DNA of 64,000 nt from contig JAENYN010000018.1 in NCBI GenBank assembly GCA_016841765.1, forward strand, positions 1-64,000, given 5' to 3'. Source of the DNA: Guptibacillus hwajinpoensis (lineage in GTDB: Bacteria > Bacillota > Bacilli > Bacillales > Bacillaceae_O). The notes beneath the pieces are model-generated. The model was not told the origin of the DNA. It saw only the letters and a program-made list of their open reading frames with translations, and did no database searches. The first letter of the stretch is position 1. Every line of letters starts with the position of its first letter. Position numbers and translations under genes: made by a program. Positions 26,201 through 33,536 of the stretch are shown here, piece by piece.

Positions 26201-26489
26201 TGCCGAAGGTTGGGTTGTGCCTGCGGATTCCGCAAATGATGTAATGGAGAAATGCTGCAAGGTCATCGTCCTGTTTGGTCACCGTGTACCAGGTAATGGG
26301 GAGCGGGCCGGCTTTGGCCAGGGCAGATAAAGCTGAACTCTTTCCGTATCCAGGCCCTGAGTGAATGATCGTGACCGGGAAATCCTTTATACGATTTAAT
26401 CTCCTCATTAGATTCGGCCTCTGAAGGAAGTTTTTCTTTACAATAGGAGGTGTAAGTTTTGTACTTATAATCGGAAATTCATCTTTCAT
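23247..26489 (-). CDS. MalT-like ATPase regulator with C-terminal BTAD domain
   Basis: A 1080-residue STAND-type transcriptional activator. The N-terminal P-loop NTPase has GPGYGKSS at residues 45-52 and a Walker B IIVIDDFHLI. A long helical tetratricopeptide-like middle follows (for example LLINEGDIRRYRCEYEEAVSLYEKAL). The end is an OmpR-like winged helix (ELFQYLLTHRHGWTEKQEILGALW) plus a bacterial transcriptional activator domain (KAIWQCGEILKKDHCWEEAYRLLIFCYY). DNA binding is thus SARP-like rather than LuxR-like. ATG 26489 follows TAGGTGGG. It lies directly upstream of the liv-type operon on the same strand and is the best candidate to activate it in response to the substrate or its CoA derivative. 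Confidence 0.85.
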   Translation of the reverse strand: MKDEFPIISTKLTPPIVKKNFLQRPNLMRRLNRIKDFPVTIIHSGPGYGKSSALSALAKAGPLPITWYTVTKQDDDLAAFLHYIICGIRRHNPTFGKDILDRIKNDKMSGEDARLLCILFVNQLENMLEERIIVIDDFHLIQNNESITEWIKTFIEYLPNHIHLVLSTRVRPDWPMLAAYRARNLLLEITKENFKFTAEETEILFSDLFGIEIGEENADLICRKTEGWVMAIQMIGQQVIEKEDLVKIIENETETLLDLFDFLAFEVLSKQPDDLQDFLLQSSVFEEMNAELLGSILCVENPRNALNELNRQNMFLSTAGAGQFRYHSLFREFLVMELKKRDMGLFESVNCLAGAYFKEREMWEEALHHYMQIEDTEATAAILSFYGSRMLEMGRLDSLQELLGNIPVHIKNAYPLLLINEGDIRRYRCEYEEAVSLYEKALTVEGRNGSNLHTRAALVGLARVYLDTIQPAKAKIYLDRAIAGMTDLKQSGKEETDTGLYRLMAENLINLGRAREAERWAMSSHAWSDNQIDKENIQARLYLRTGRLKHARAILEKQRERDGANISHLQLSHRETELLLSLINSFQGEADAAKKTAQAGMRQGIEYRAPFVEACGWIRTGHAVLLTDGDNTDYALTCYQTSLEMMDRINVSRGKAEPFMGLAILYAKKGDFTEAKIYADKALKETEVVQDKWLSALIRVCHAIIFYYQKRMDQAAEMLDISERAFAICGDEYGLAVVSLWKALISFEQKDWDAFDIQMTKLFKQVREHDYVFLFELPTLFGPFDLQNIPPLLLAAEDRNVGKAYADFLLSKLGIVKNLIHPGFTLKITMLGNFAVKPGNRELKADDWRRDKAKELFQYLLTHRHGWTEKQEILGALWGGQDELAAASGLKVALTTLNKVLEPDRKARQKPFYIERDGTAYRINMAAGIELDIDLFENLLEKGLREQERFQAAHWLEKGLKYYQGDFLQERRYEDWCLEERERLSVLYLRGAEKLAQLQVSFKEYDKAIWQCGEILKKDHCWEEAYRLLIFCYYQKNNRPQAIKLYEKCRTVLSEELGVEPMPATEQMYRMVMEKNPAIH

Positions 26490-26586
26490 AACCACCCACC
26501 TAATTCAGAAAATTTAGTCTTTTACTTATTTTATCATATTGCTTCTAAAAAAATGAGGACAAAAGTAAGGGAATGCCGCATAATCA

Positions 26587-26616
26587 AAAACACCTGTATT
26601 AGGAAACAGGTGTTTT
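26587..26616. terminator. Bidirectional terminator
   Basis: AAAACACCTGT pairs with ACAGGTGTTTT, with A- and T-runs on both sides. It ends the MOSC gene on the minus strand and insulates the regulator gene's promoter. Confidence 0.85.
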
Positions 26617-26640
26617 CTGTTTGAACACTAATTGCTCCGG

Positions 26641-27288
26641 CTACATTTCTTTCAGCTTCCTGGCAAAACGTTCTTTCAAACTTGCCGCCAGCGCCTCTGC
26701 CTCAAAAATCCGTTCAATGCCCTCCCGGCTGTCTTTTTCATGAAACCAGACCCTTGCAACTTCCGCAATTGTGACTCTTGCCGGATCCCTGCTTACGAGC
26801 TTCAACCGGTCACCGGGACCAGCACTTCCTTCCTCCAGCACCCGCAAATAAAAACCGGTGAATCCCGTTTGTTCCACAAGCAATGCCATGTCCTTGCGAC
26901 CCAGTTTATAACCGAGCTTCCAGCACGGTTTCCGCGGCATCGAAACCTGAAGCACTGCATTCCCCATCTGAAAAACATCCCCGATATATGTATTCGTTTC
27001 AGTTAAGCCCTCAACTGTCAGATTTTCACCGAATGCAGCAGGGCCGAGCTTTCGCCCCAGTTCACGTTCCCAATGCGAATAACGGTCATAGGAATACGCA
27101 TTGACTGCTTTGTCAAGTCCGCCATGATTTTTAAGATCCCCCTGCCCGTCTCCCTCGATATTCGTTTTCGTTATGTACACCGTTTCGTTAACCGGCTTCT
27201 TATGGATACCTGAATGAAACGTTTTTCCGTTGAATATGATTTCTTCCGGTTGAGCGATACTGATATTCCTCACTTCATATAAATACAT
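26641..27288 (-). CDS. MOSC domain-containing protein (YiiM-like)
   Basis: A 215-residue MOSC-fold protein. The conserved Cys that would bind the molybdenum cofactor sulfur is in SMPRKPCWKLG. Other family blocks are GDLKNHGGLDKAVNAYSYDRY and AFGENLTVEGL. Related proteins (YiiM) reduce N-hydroxylated compounds such as 6-hydroxylaminopurine. The start ATG 27288 follows AAAGGGGGATGGGGC. It stands alone and is divergent from feoA. Confidence 0.87.
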   Translation of the reverse strand: MYLYEVRNISIAQPEEIIFNGKTFHSGIHKKPVNETVYITKTNIEGDGQGDLKNHGGLDKAVNAYSYDRYSHWERELGRKLGPAAFGENLTVEGLTETNTYIGDVFQMGNAVLQVSMPRKPCWKLGYKLGRKDMALLVEQTGFTGFYLRVLEEGSAGPGDRLKLVSRDPARVTIAEVARVWFHEKDSREGIERIFEAEALAASLKERFARKLKEM

Positions 27289-27424
27289 GCCCCATCCCCC
27301 TTTCTTATTAGTATATCAGCTCCGAACCGCCGGCGTTTACGGAATTGACACATCAGGTTCACGGAATTGTTACAGTTCGCCCGCCCCCCTGCTTGAAAAA
27401 TAGTGATATAATAAAACCATCAAA

Positions 27425-27439
27425 TGAGAAAGATTATCA
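27425..27439 (+). promoter_or_regulatory. Fur box upstream of feoAB
   Basis: TGAGAAAGATTATCA matches the Bacillus 7-1-7 Fur inverted repeat TGATAAT-N-ATTATCA at 12 of 14 half-site positions. It is 26 nt before the feoA start, the expected place for an iron-dependent repressor site. Confidence 0.75.
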
Positions 27440-27464
27440 TTATTGCAAAACGGGGGGCTGCTGT

Positions 27465-27689
27465 ATGTTTTTAGATACACTACGAACTGGCGATAAAGCC
27501 AGAATTATAGAGTTTGTTGCCATAAATGAAATGCTGAAGCGCCGGCTGATAGATATGGGGATCAAAGAGGGCTCGGAAGTTTGCTTGAAATCATGCATGC
27601 CGTTCGGGGGGCCATGCATGATTGAGGCCGATGGCCAGTGTGTCAGCATCCGCCGCCGGGAAGCGCACGGCATTAAGGTGGAATCTTGA
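27465..27689 (+). CDS. feoA: Ferrous iron transport protein A
   Basis: A 74-residue SH3-like FeoA protein (MFLDTLRTGDKARIIEFVA, then RLIDMGIKEGSEV), a cytoplasmic accessory to FeoB. ATG 27465 is preceded by CGGGGGGC. The ORF is open upstream, but the Fur box and the ribosome-binding site place the start here. feoB begins one base after its stop codon. Confidence 0.9.
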   Translation: MFLDTLRTGDKARIIEFVAINEMLKRRLIDMGIKEGSEVCLKSCMPFGGPCMIEADGQCVSIRRREAHGIKVES

Positions 27690-27690
27690 T

Positions 27691-29700
27691 ATGGCACAGG
27701 TTGCATTATTCGGAAACCCAAACACCGGCAAAACATCATTATTCAACAGTTTGACCGGCTCCTATGAATATGTAGGAAACTGGAGCGGCGTGACAGTCGA
27801 GAAAAAGGTCGGCCTGCTCCGCAATAAAAAAGGCGAGCTTATCGATCTTCCGGGAGTTTATTCCTTAAATCCGCTCTCCCGTGATGAAGGCGTCGTCACC
27901 AACTTTTTGCTCACAGAGTCGTTTTCACAGTCGCTCAATATCATTGACGCATCAAACCTTCACCGTAACATGCATTTGACTGTCCAGCTGCTGGAATTCG
28001 GAAAACCGGTCATCATCGGCCTGAACATGATTGATGTCGCCAAAGCGCGCGGCATCCAGGTAGATGAAAAAAAGCTGTCACGCAAACTCGGCGTCCCGGT
28101 GACTTCCATCAGCGCCAGAAGCGGCCGGGGAATCACGGAATTATCGGAACAGCTCCATACTTTTGAAGGAAAATCAGAGGCACCGTTCAAACTGGATTAC
28201 GGCATTCCGATGGAATCAGCCATCCAGCAATTCACTGACATGATTCCTGATTTCCCGGGCCTTTCAAAAAGATGGATCGCCGTTCAATTTTTCGAAGGCA
28301 ACGAGCAGGCCAGCCAATTCCTGCAACAGTCGGTATCAACAAATTGGCTAAACACGATCTATGCGGAAACCGAGCAAAAAGTCAAAACGGAAATCGGTGT
28401 AAAATCGCTTCATGAACATATTCATCATGTACGGCAGCAATTCATTGACTCGGTTATAAAAGAATCGACAGTCCTGGATAAGGCGGAACGCAAAACATTC
28501 ACAGACCGGCTTGACCAGATCGTTACAAATAAATACCTCGGCATCCCGATTTTCCTGGGATTCATGTACCTGATGTTCATGATAACGTTCGATTGGCTGG
28601 GATTCCCGCTGTCAGATGCACTTGACGCATTCATGGCAGGCCCGCTCACCGAGTGGATCGCTGCCGGACTTGGCGCTGTCGGTGCTTCCGAATTCATCCA
28701 TTCACTAATCCTTGATGGTATTGTGGCTGGTGTGGGCGGTGTCCTTGTCTTCATCCCGCAGATCTTTATCCTGTTTTTCTTCATCTCGTTCCTGGAGGAT
28801 TCCGGCTATATGGCCCGCGTGGCCACCGTCATGGATCGCGTCATGGATATGATTGGCCTGAACGGAAAAGCATTTATTCCAATGATTATTGGATTTGGCT
28901 GCAACGTGCCGGGAGTCATGGCAGCACGGACGGTCGAACAGCCAAAAGAACGGCTCTTGACCCTTCTGCTTACGCCGCTCATGTCCTGCTCAGCCCGGCT
29001 TCCAGTCTATGCTCTCTTTGTCGGCGCCTTTTTCGCGCAGTACCAGGCACTTGTCGTTTTTTCTCTGTATGTTCTTGGCATCGTTGTCGCTTTCATACTT
29101 GCCAAAGTGTTCTCATCGACGATTTTAAAAGGGGAAACATCGTTCTTTTTTGTGGAATTGCCGCCATACCGTATCCCGCAATTCCGGACCCTGTGGAGAA
29201 GCACTTGGGAAAAAGGAAAAGGCTTCATGAAAAAAGCTGGAACGTTCATCTTCGCCGGCTCTGTCATCATTTGGCTCCTGTCCTACGCCGGACCTGGCGG
29301 ATTTGATGTTGCGATGGATGAAAGCTTCCTCGCTATGATCGGCGGCATCATCGCACCATTGTTCGCACCGCTTGGCTTTGGCACATGGCAGGCAGGAGCA
29401 GCATTGATGACCGGCTTTCTCGCTAAAGAAGTTATCGTTTCAACAATGAATATTATTTACTTTGTTCCAGATGCAGCGGCACTGCAAGGACTGATGACCG
29501 AGCATTTCACACCGCTTGCGGCGTTCAGCTTCATGGTCTTCATCCTGCTGTACATCCCGTGCCTGGCAACTGCTGCTACAATCATGAAAGAATCAGGTTC
29601 AAAAAAATGGACCGCCTTCTCAATCGGATATGCACTTATCATTGCATACACCCTCTCATTCATCATCTATCAGGGCGGAAAACTGATTGGGCTATCTTAG
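27691..29700 (+). CDS. feoB: Ferrous iron transporter B
   Basis: A 669-residue inner-membrane Fe(II) transporter. The G domain shows G1 GNPNTGKTS, G3 DLPGVYSLNP and G4 NMID. The membrane domain contains the two Gate blocks (for example GFGCNVPGVMAARTVEQPKERLLTLLLTPLMSCSARLPVYALF) with the conserved Cys residues of the pore. It is the second gene of the Fur-boxed feo operon. Confidence 0.95.
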   Translation: MAQVALFGNPNTGKTSLFNSLTGSYEYVGNWSGVTVEKKVGLLRNKKGELIDLPGVYSLNPLSRDEGVVTNFLLTESFSQSLNIIDASNLHRNMHLTVQLLEFGKPVIIGLNMIDVAKARGIQVDEKKLSRKLGVPVTSISARSGRGITELSEQLHTFEGKSEAPFKLDYGIPMESAIQQFTDMIPDFPGLSKRWIAVQFFEGNEQASQFLQQSVSTNWLNTIYAETEQKVKTEIGVKSLHEHIHHVRQQFIDSVIKESTVLDKAERKTFTDRLDQIVTNKYLGIPIFLGFMYLMFMITFDWLGFPLSDALDAFMAGPLTEWIAAGLGAVGASEFIHSLILDGIVAGVGGVLVFIPQIFILFFFISFLEDSGYMARVATVMDRVMDMIGLNGKAFIPMIIGFGCNVPGVMAARTVEQPKERLLTLLLTPLMSCSARLPVYALFVGAFFAQYQALVVFSLYVLGIVVAFILAKVFSSTILKGETSFFFVELPPYRIPQFRTLWRSTWEKGKGFMKKAGTFIFAGSVIIWLLSYAGPGGFDVAMDESFLAMIGGIIAPLFAPLGFGTWQAGAALMTGFLAKEVIVSTMNIIYFVPDAAALQGLMTEHFTPLAAFSFMVFILLYIPCLATAATIMKESGSKKWTAFSIGYALIIAYTLSFIIYQGGKLIGLS

Positions 29701-29715
29701 GAAAGAAGGGGTAAT

Positions 29716-29901
29716 ATGTTAATCAACTTGATCATCGGCGGAGCAATTTTCGGCTACGCTGCCTGGGCACTGATCCGCTTTGTCAAAAAAAGCAAGGAAG
29801 GGAAATGTGCAGCCTGTTCGTTAAAAGATTCCTGCTCATCCCAATGCTGCCCTGACGGCACAATCGAAAACAGCACTTGCAGCACAACTGACTATAAGTG
29901 A
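29716..29901 (+). CDS. FeoB-associated Cys-rich membrane protein
   Basis: A 61-residue protein: one N-terminal transmembrane helix, then KCAACSLKDSCSSQCC, a short Cys-rich tail. This architecture is typical of small proteins encoded after feoB in Firmicutes. The start ATG 29716 follows GAAAGAAGGGG. A terminator follows, closing the feo operon. It may act in iron delivery or sensing, by analogy only. Confidence 0.85.
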   Translation: MLINLIIGGAIFGYAAWALIRFVKKSKEGKCAACSLKDSCSSQCCPDGTIENSTCSTTDYK

Positions 29902-29907
29902 TTAAAA

Positions 29908-29940
29908 ACAAGTCTCCAGCAGAAACCGGAGACTTGTTTA
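29908..29940 (+). terminator. feo operon terminator
   Basis: Perfect 10-bp arms ACAAGTCTCC and GGAGACTTGT, followed by a short T-rich end. Confidence 0.8.
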
Positions 29941-30088
29941 CAAATCAGAAATAAATATAAAAATCCATAATTTCTAGTTTAAGGAAATCAAAAAACGGAA
30001 AGAACAGACTAACAGCATATACCAGGCTGTCAGGTTTACTTGAAAACGTTTTATTGACGCGGTTACTTTTAAAGGGGAGGTCGTTAAC

Positions 30089-30211
30089 ATGACCATCATT
30101 TTCAGCAAAGGAATGCAAGCTTTTAAGAAAGACGCGGAACAGCAGCAGAACGGGCAGAATTCGTTAAATATTTCCCAGTACCGTAAGGAAATGCAGAGTC
30201 CGCGTAAATAA
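30089..30211 (+). CDS. Small protein of 40 residues with own RBS and terminator
   Basis: ORF MTIIFSKGMQAFKKDAEQQQ... ending MQSPRK. It has a strong AAAGGGGAGG site ahead of ATG 30089 and a strong terminator 29 nt after the stop. The product is basic, helical and Gln/Asn-rich, with no membrane segment. No family is recognised. Being bracketed by expression signals with nothing else in the gap supports it as a real gene. Confidence 0.65.
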   Translation: MTIIFSKGMQAFKKDAEQQQNGQNSLNISQYRKEMQSPRK

Positions 30212-30240
30212 CATTCATTCATCCCCGACGTGCTTTTTAC

Positions 30241-30274
30241 AGCTGGCGTTAAAATATTTCGCCAGCTTTTTTTG
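30241..30274 (+). terminator. Terminator after the 40-residue gene
   Basis: AGCTGGCG pairs with CGCCAGCT, followed by seven Ts. Confidence 0.85.
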
Positions 30275-30314
30275 ATGGCTGATTTTTTGTGTCTTTCTGT
30301 AAAATTCCCCGGGA

Positions 30315-30613
30315 TTCGTGCCAAACAGATAAAACCAGGAAGCCTCGTTTCCATAATTCGCGCCATATCAACGACATTTCACGCCGAAGGCTATCGATTT
30401 CACGCCAATACTCTGCTCATTCACGCCGAACAAGAATGGCGGGAACCGCCAAATGCAGCTTTCACGCCATTCCACAGACCTTTCACGCGGAACTAACCCC
30501 GATTCGCGCCGAATGTGGTTTTAATCACGCCAGAACTTCTGCGTTTCACGCCAGATGGCCGGTTTCGCGCCATACACAGGACTTTTCACGCCGTTCACCG
30601 GGTCGTTCACGCC
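30315..30613. repeat. Degenerate 21-nt-period tract of TTCACGCC units
   Basis: TTCACGCC or TTCGCGCC octamers start at 30357, 30378, 30399, 30420, 30461, 30482, 30503, 30524, 30545, 30564, 30585 and 30606, plus a relative at 30315. Nearly all steps are 21 nt or a multiple. The rest of each unit varies freely. It fills the space between two convergent genes, and no cas genes or CRISPR-length repeats are present. Confidence 0.85.
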
Positions 30614-30723
30614 CTTGTGAAAGGACAACACTACTCCTTTTCAGCATCCTGAAAGCGGCTCAAAGCCTCTATTCAGCTGGAACACCGTCCCTTTCACCCT
30701 ATATCCACTTTCTGCAAAAACTG

Positions 30724-31830
30724 CTACCCCTCCTCATCCAACTCAATCTTAAGCAAATGATCATCATCCTCATCTGGATTGCCGCGGCCGTCCGTATTGT
30801 TGGTTATGAGATACATGGTCCCGTCTTCTTCAATAAATATATCCCTGATGCGCCCTGCTTCTTTGTAGAAAACATCCGACTCGCGTTCCTCGAGATCAAA
30901 CCTTATGATCTGGCGGCCGGCAAGGCCGGCAGCGTAAAGCTTGCCGTCATAATAACCAAGTCCGGACGGGGCCCACGTTTCATTGCCGGAGTGGAAAATA
31001 GGCGTCTCCATTCCTTCTTGCTGCTCGCCTCCCTGAATGACCGGCCAACCGTAATCTTTGCCCGGTTCAATTTTATTGATTTCATCATGGGCACTCTGTC
31101 CATGTTCAGCGGCATACATGGTTCCGTCTTCACTCCAGGCCAGCCCCTGTGGATTGCGGTGGCCATATGAAAAAACAGGTGATTGATCAAATGGATTTTC
31201 CTCCGGAATTGACCCATCAAGGGCGACGCGTAAAATCTTTCCGTTTAACTGGCCGGGGTCTCGGGCAGCCTCCCGATTGCCGGCATCACCTGCCGCCGCA
31301 TACAGATAGCCGTCAGGCCCGATTGCGATGCGTCCGCCATTGTGGATTCTCCCACCTGGAATCCCGCTCAGGAGCACGTCCTGTTCAACCCACTCATCGC
31401 CCTGCCTTTTAACAGCTGCAATGCGGTTAAGTGTTTCACCCTTTTCTTGATAAGTGTGATAGATGATGGCAAGTTGGTTATTCGGGTAATCAGGATGGAG
31501 AATAAAGCCGAGCAGTCCACCTTCGCCGCGTGCCACAATTTCTTTTTTTAACTCCAGCGCCATATTTTCTTTTTTATTATTGGAATCGATTTTAATTATG
31601 TTTCCATTCCGCTCGCTAATAAAAAATCCATCCTCTGTTTTTGCAATATCCCACGGGATATCCAAATTGGATGCAAGCACTTCAGCATCCGGAATCCGGC
31701 TATCTGCATGATTGCCGTACACAGTGTCTGTTTCATTCCGCTGCTCTTGAGATTCCTGCGTCGTATCACTTCTTTGAGTACAGCCGGCTGCGGCGCCAAG
31801 CAGCATGATGCATACCAACAATCTGTACAA
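30724..31830 (-). CDS. PQQ-dependent sugar dehydrogenase-like lipoprotein
   Basis: A 368-residue six-bladed beta-propeller of the glucose/sorbosone dehydrogenase family. The signal peptide ends in the lipobox AAAGCTQ, so it is membrane-anchored outside the cell. Family blocks: IPWDIAKTEDGFFISERNG, RIHNGGRIAIGPDGYLYAAAGD, NPQGLAWSEDGTMYAAEHG and KDYGWPVI. It probably oxidises an aldose using PQQ or acts on another sugar; the substrate is unknown. The start is probably TTG 31830 behind GAGAGGGTG. Its 3' end faces the 21-nt tract. Confidence 0.87.
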   Translation of the reverse strand: MYRLLVCIMLLGAAAGCTQRSDTTQESQEQRNETDTVYGNHADSRIPDAEVLASNLDIPWDIAKTEDGFFISERNGNIIKIDSNNKKENMALELKKEIVARGEGGLLGFILHPDYPNNQLAIIYHTYQEKGETLNRIAAVKRQGDEWVEQDVLLSGIPGGRIHNGGRIAIGPDGYLYAAAGDAGNREAARDPGQLNGKILRVALDGSIPEENPFDQSPVFSYGHRNPQGLAWSEDGTMYAAEHGQSAHDEINKIEPGKDYGWPVIQGGEQQEGMETPIFHSGNETWAPSGLGYYDGKLYAAGLAGRQIIRFDLEERESDVFYKEAGRIRDIFIEEDGTMYLITNNTDGRGNPDEDDDHLLKIELDEEG

Positions 31831-31999
31831 TATCGGTCACCCTCTCTCCCTTTTTTCTACTTATGAATGATTCTAAGGAATGTTTAAAACATATATTTAT
31901 CAAAGCATGGGACCGGCAATCTCAACAATCCTTGCACATATTTCCAGTTGGCTGCCATAAATTATAGTACCCCCACTTTTAATAAAATGGAGTGAAACG

Positions 32000-32518
32000 A
32001 TGTATATAGAAGCACCATTTTACAACGGGACAAGGAAGGACATGGATTTTGACAATGTTGTCAGTCATGTAAAAGAGTTCATCAACAAAGACCCCCGTGC
32101 CGCATACCGGTTATCGATCGGCACAGATTCACACGTGCACCGTGATTATACCCGTTTCATCACAGCAATTCACTTGCATCGTATCGGTAAAGGCGCATGG
32201 GGCTGCCTCCGTGAGTATAACGAAAAAAGGCGCATCACCAGTTTGAAAGAGAAAATTTCTAAAGAAACGTCGTTAAGCCAGGAAGTCGCTTACCGCTTTG
32301 CGATGGGGCCGATTGAAGATCTTGCAGAGCTGATTGGTCCATATGAAGATGAAGGGGGCAGCCTCGAATTTGAAGTCCATCTCGATATCGGCAAAAAGGG
32401 ATTGACCCGCCATTTGATCGGAGAGATGACCAATCGGATTGATGCAATGGGGATTGGTGTCAGAATAAAACCCGATTCTTATGCGGCTTCGAGCTATGCT
32501 CACCGTGAAACAAAATAA
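32000..32518 (+). CDS. ykuK: YkuK family (DUF458) ribonuclease H-like protein
   Basis: A 172-residue DUF458 protein predicted to have an RNase H-like fold. Conserved acidic and His residues are in YRLSIGTDSHVHRDYTRFI, followed by SLSQEVAYRFA and EVHLDIGKKGLTRHLIGEMTN. The biochemical role is not established. ATG 32000 follows AATGGAGTGAAACG. The gene appears monocistronic; a 51-nt-period tract lies downstream. Confidence 0.85.
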   Translation: MYIEAPFYNGTRKDMDFDNVVSHVKEFINKDPRAAYRLSIGTDSHVHRDYTRFITAIHLHRIGKGAWGCLREYNEKRRITSLKEKISKETSLSQEVAYRFAMGPIEDLAELIGPYEDEGGSLEFEVHLDIGKKGLTRHLIGEMTNRIDAMGIGVRIKPDSYAASSYAHRETK

Positions 32519-32645
32519 CAGGCGATCTTCTAGGATTTCGCGGCAGGCAATGGCTGTCCGGTCTGTATCTGCCATGCTGGCTGGCTTTTAATAGTCATGG
32601 GCGACTAGTTTCCACGGCTATATTGACTCTGGCTGCAGGTTGTGT

Positions 32646-32822
32646 GCCCTGAATTTCTGTTCAGTGCATAGTAATTTGGTATGGCTGCCGAGTATGCGCA
32701 CTGAATCTCTATTCAGTGCACCTATTTTGGTTTCGCTGTCGAGTATGCGCACTGAACCTCCATTCAGTCCCTCTAATTTAGGCTAACTACCAATTATATG
32801 CACTAAATCGCCATTGCTACCG
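32646..32822. repeat. 51/52-nt-period tract of CACTGAAT...ATTCAGTG units, copy A
   Basis: Elements like GCACTGAAT start at 32646, 32698, 32749 and 32800, and ATTCAGT partners start near 32659, 32711, 32762 and 32813, giving steps of 52, 51 and 51 nt. Each unit contains an imperfect palindrome such as CACTGAATCTCTATTCAGTG. It lies between convergent genes and is related to the tract at 48715-48830. Confidence 0.85.
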
Positions 32823-33012
32823 CTCTCATACTGGCAAGCGAGGCGGCATACAACGACGCCCCCCCTAGCTCATTCAACTCAAACATGCCAATTCATTACC
32901 CGCCATGTCAGTCATCACGGACATCCAGTTTCAAACAATTGTCGGTTCTGGCAAATTCTTAGCGGCACCTTCTCAATATGCCTTCTGCCTTCAACTCGGC
33001 ATTCCTTTGAGA

Positions 33013-33046
33013 TAAAAAAACGGCCCATCCAAAGGCCGTTTTTTAT
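33013..33046 (-). terminator. Terminator of the small zinc-ribbon gene
   Basis: AACGGCC pairs with GGCCGTT across an 8-9 nt loop, with A- and T-runs on either side. It can work in both directions. Confidence 0.8.
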
Positions 33047-33048
33047 TT

Positions 33049-33222
33049 CTAATATGGAGTTCTGAACATGCTGTTATGGTGATTGTTTTGAAAATACTTT
33101 TCCATCGCCTGGATGTTGCTGAATTTAATCCCGTCTTTTTGGACACTGCAGCGCCGGCAGATCGGCTTACTTGTCTGGGCACAGCTGCTGGCGGCTTTTC
33201 TTCCGCAATAGACACATTCCAT
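33049..33222 (-). CDS. Small Cys-rich zinc-ribbon-like protein
   Basis: A 57-residue protein starting MECVYCGRKA. Cys residues occur as CVYC at residues 3-6, a single Cys later, then CRRC, a pattern expected to bind one zinc. The C-terminal half (YFQNNHHNSMFRTPY) is polar. ATG 33222 follows GAAGGAGGAAA. No family is assigned; small proteins of this type are often nucleic-acid or partner-protein binders. Confidence 0.7.
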   Translation of the reverse strand: MECVYCGRKAASSCAQTSKPICRRCSVQKDGIKFSNIQAMEKYFQNNHHNSMFRTPY

Positions 33223-33536
33223 GGGAAATTTCCTCCTTCGCAAAAGGGTGTTGTTAAATCTTGCTGTTGTTTGTCTGAGTCAAAACTGCGCCCCGCAGCG
33301 GGGACTCCCATGTTCGGCCGCGGATACAAGCAGCTTTGTTTTTTGTCTATCAACATTAAGCTTTGACTGAACCAATTTGATAACGTTTTTCCGCGACTTT
33401 TAGCTTCAGATTGTTATTCTAGTTATTCCGCCTTTGTAAGCGATTAAAACTACAAATTTCAATTTTTCTTTTCCTTTCCTTCCCAGGTTCTTCTATAATA
33501 AGGAACAGATACGGGAAGAAAGGGATGATCTTATAG

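Noticed and set aside
23247-26489. LuxR-type regulator
   Set aside because: The ATPase and TPR parts are MalT-like, but the C-terminus is an OmpR-like winged helix plus BTAD domain, not a LuxR helix-turn-helix.
30315-30613. A CRISPR array, suggested by regularly spaced short repeats
   Set aside because: The conserved part is only about 8 nt, the period is 21 nt and no cas gene is present, so it does not have CRISPR repeat and spacer lengths.
30289-31170. A 293-residue plus-strand ORF with 7-residue periodicity
   Set aside because: It runs through the 21-nt tract and then antisense to the PQQ-type dehydrogenase gene; the protein has no family features and no ribosome-binding site. The 7-residue periodicity simply follows from the 21-nt DNA repeat.
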